Origin: Ornithodoros turicata
Lineage: Eukaryota; Arthropoda; Arachnida; Ixodida; Argasidae
Direction: 5' to 3'
Assembly (NCBI RefSeq): GCF_037126465.1
Contig: NC_088207.1
Location: 41,042,143 to 41,106,142 of the forward strand
DNA length: 64,000 bases
Shown here: in pieces, positions 63,792 through 64,000 of the stretch
Layout of the letters: each line of letters begins with the position of its first letter
Position numbering within the stretch: the stretch's first letter is position 1
Program-made: the position numbers and the translations under genes
The notes under the pieces: generated by a model
The model's input: the letters and a program-made list of their open reading frames with translations, nothing else
The model's database searches: none
Told to the model about the DNA's origin: nothing

Positions 63792-64000
63792 CAGTGTTGT
63801 ACATAGCGGCGCCACTAGTAGCGCCGCTACCGTATCCGCTACCTCTTTGAGTAGCGGAGTAGAGATACCGCTATATTTTAAACTGGTACCGGGAAAAGTA
63901 TTTCCGCTGCAAATATGGGTAGCGGGGGACCCTTTCTCCGCTACCGGTACTTTCCATAATAAGGAAGACGTGGAACACAGAGAAAAAAAGAAAAAAAGGA
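63792..64000. mobile_element. hAT-like element, cut by the window end
   Basis: The left terminus CAGTGTTGTACATAGCGG is followed by repeated GTAGCGG/CCGCTAC motifs in both orientations (GCGCCGCTACCG, GAGTAGCGGAG, GGTAGCGGGGG, CCGCTACCGG). This style is typical of hAT MITEs with a CAGTGTTG end. The right terminus is outside the window. Confidence 0.6.

Overview
The window looks like arthropod, most probably tick (Acari), nuclear DNA. It is intron-rich and gene-poor. It is full of short interspersed elements whose tRNA-like head (B box GGTTCGAATCC) and body (TTTTCCC.GGGTTTTCC ... GAAGTCGGCCCAGGA) resemble the Ruka-type SINEs of ticks. It also carries many MITEs, mariner and hAT remnants, non-LTR fragments and a gypsy-type LTR relic. 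The tick assignment rests on the SINE pattern and on arthropod-like protein features, and was not checked against any database.

Two host genes can be supported. (1) On the plus strand at 10593-11126 there is an intronless 177-residue globin with the CD1 Phe, E7 His and F8 His in place and an N-terminal myristoylation-type signal (MGQSSSK), like membrane-attached globin-X proteins. (2) On the minus strand, from about 49161 down to 17565, a kainate/AMPA-type ionotropic glutamate receptor is split over at least 14 exons. I rebuilt it exon by exon from splice sites. The chosen phases agree at all junctions and give 858 codons covering most of the amino-terminal domain, both halves of the ligand-binding domain, M1 to M4 and a short tail. 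The signal-peptide exon was not found with confidence.

Layout: 1-10000 is repeats (SINEs, an ACTCTAAGAAAA-type MITE family, an hAT copy with target duplication, foldbacks). 10503-11330 is the globin. 11570-14232 is a block of inverted-repeat elements. 14233-17430 is featureless. 17430-49161 is the glutamate receptor; its introns hold two mariner/hAT relics, several TA-flanked MITEs, a 0.8 kb foldback, a SINE and a tRNA-like hairpin. 49162-64000 is repeats again: a CCAATATTGG satellite-like MITE, a second mariner, an internally deleted gypsy element, a foldback broken by a SINE, and two LINE 3' fragments on opposite strands.

The two genes have no evident functional link. The most interesting host features are the single-exon myristoylated globin and the long intronic foldback that begins 117 bases downstream of the receptor's Q/R-site exon, a layout that could matter for RNA editing. 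No CRISPR array, operon, riboswitch, rRNA gene or genuine tRNA gene was seen.
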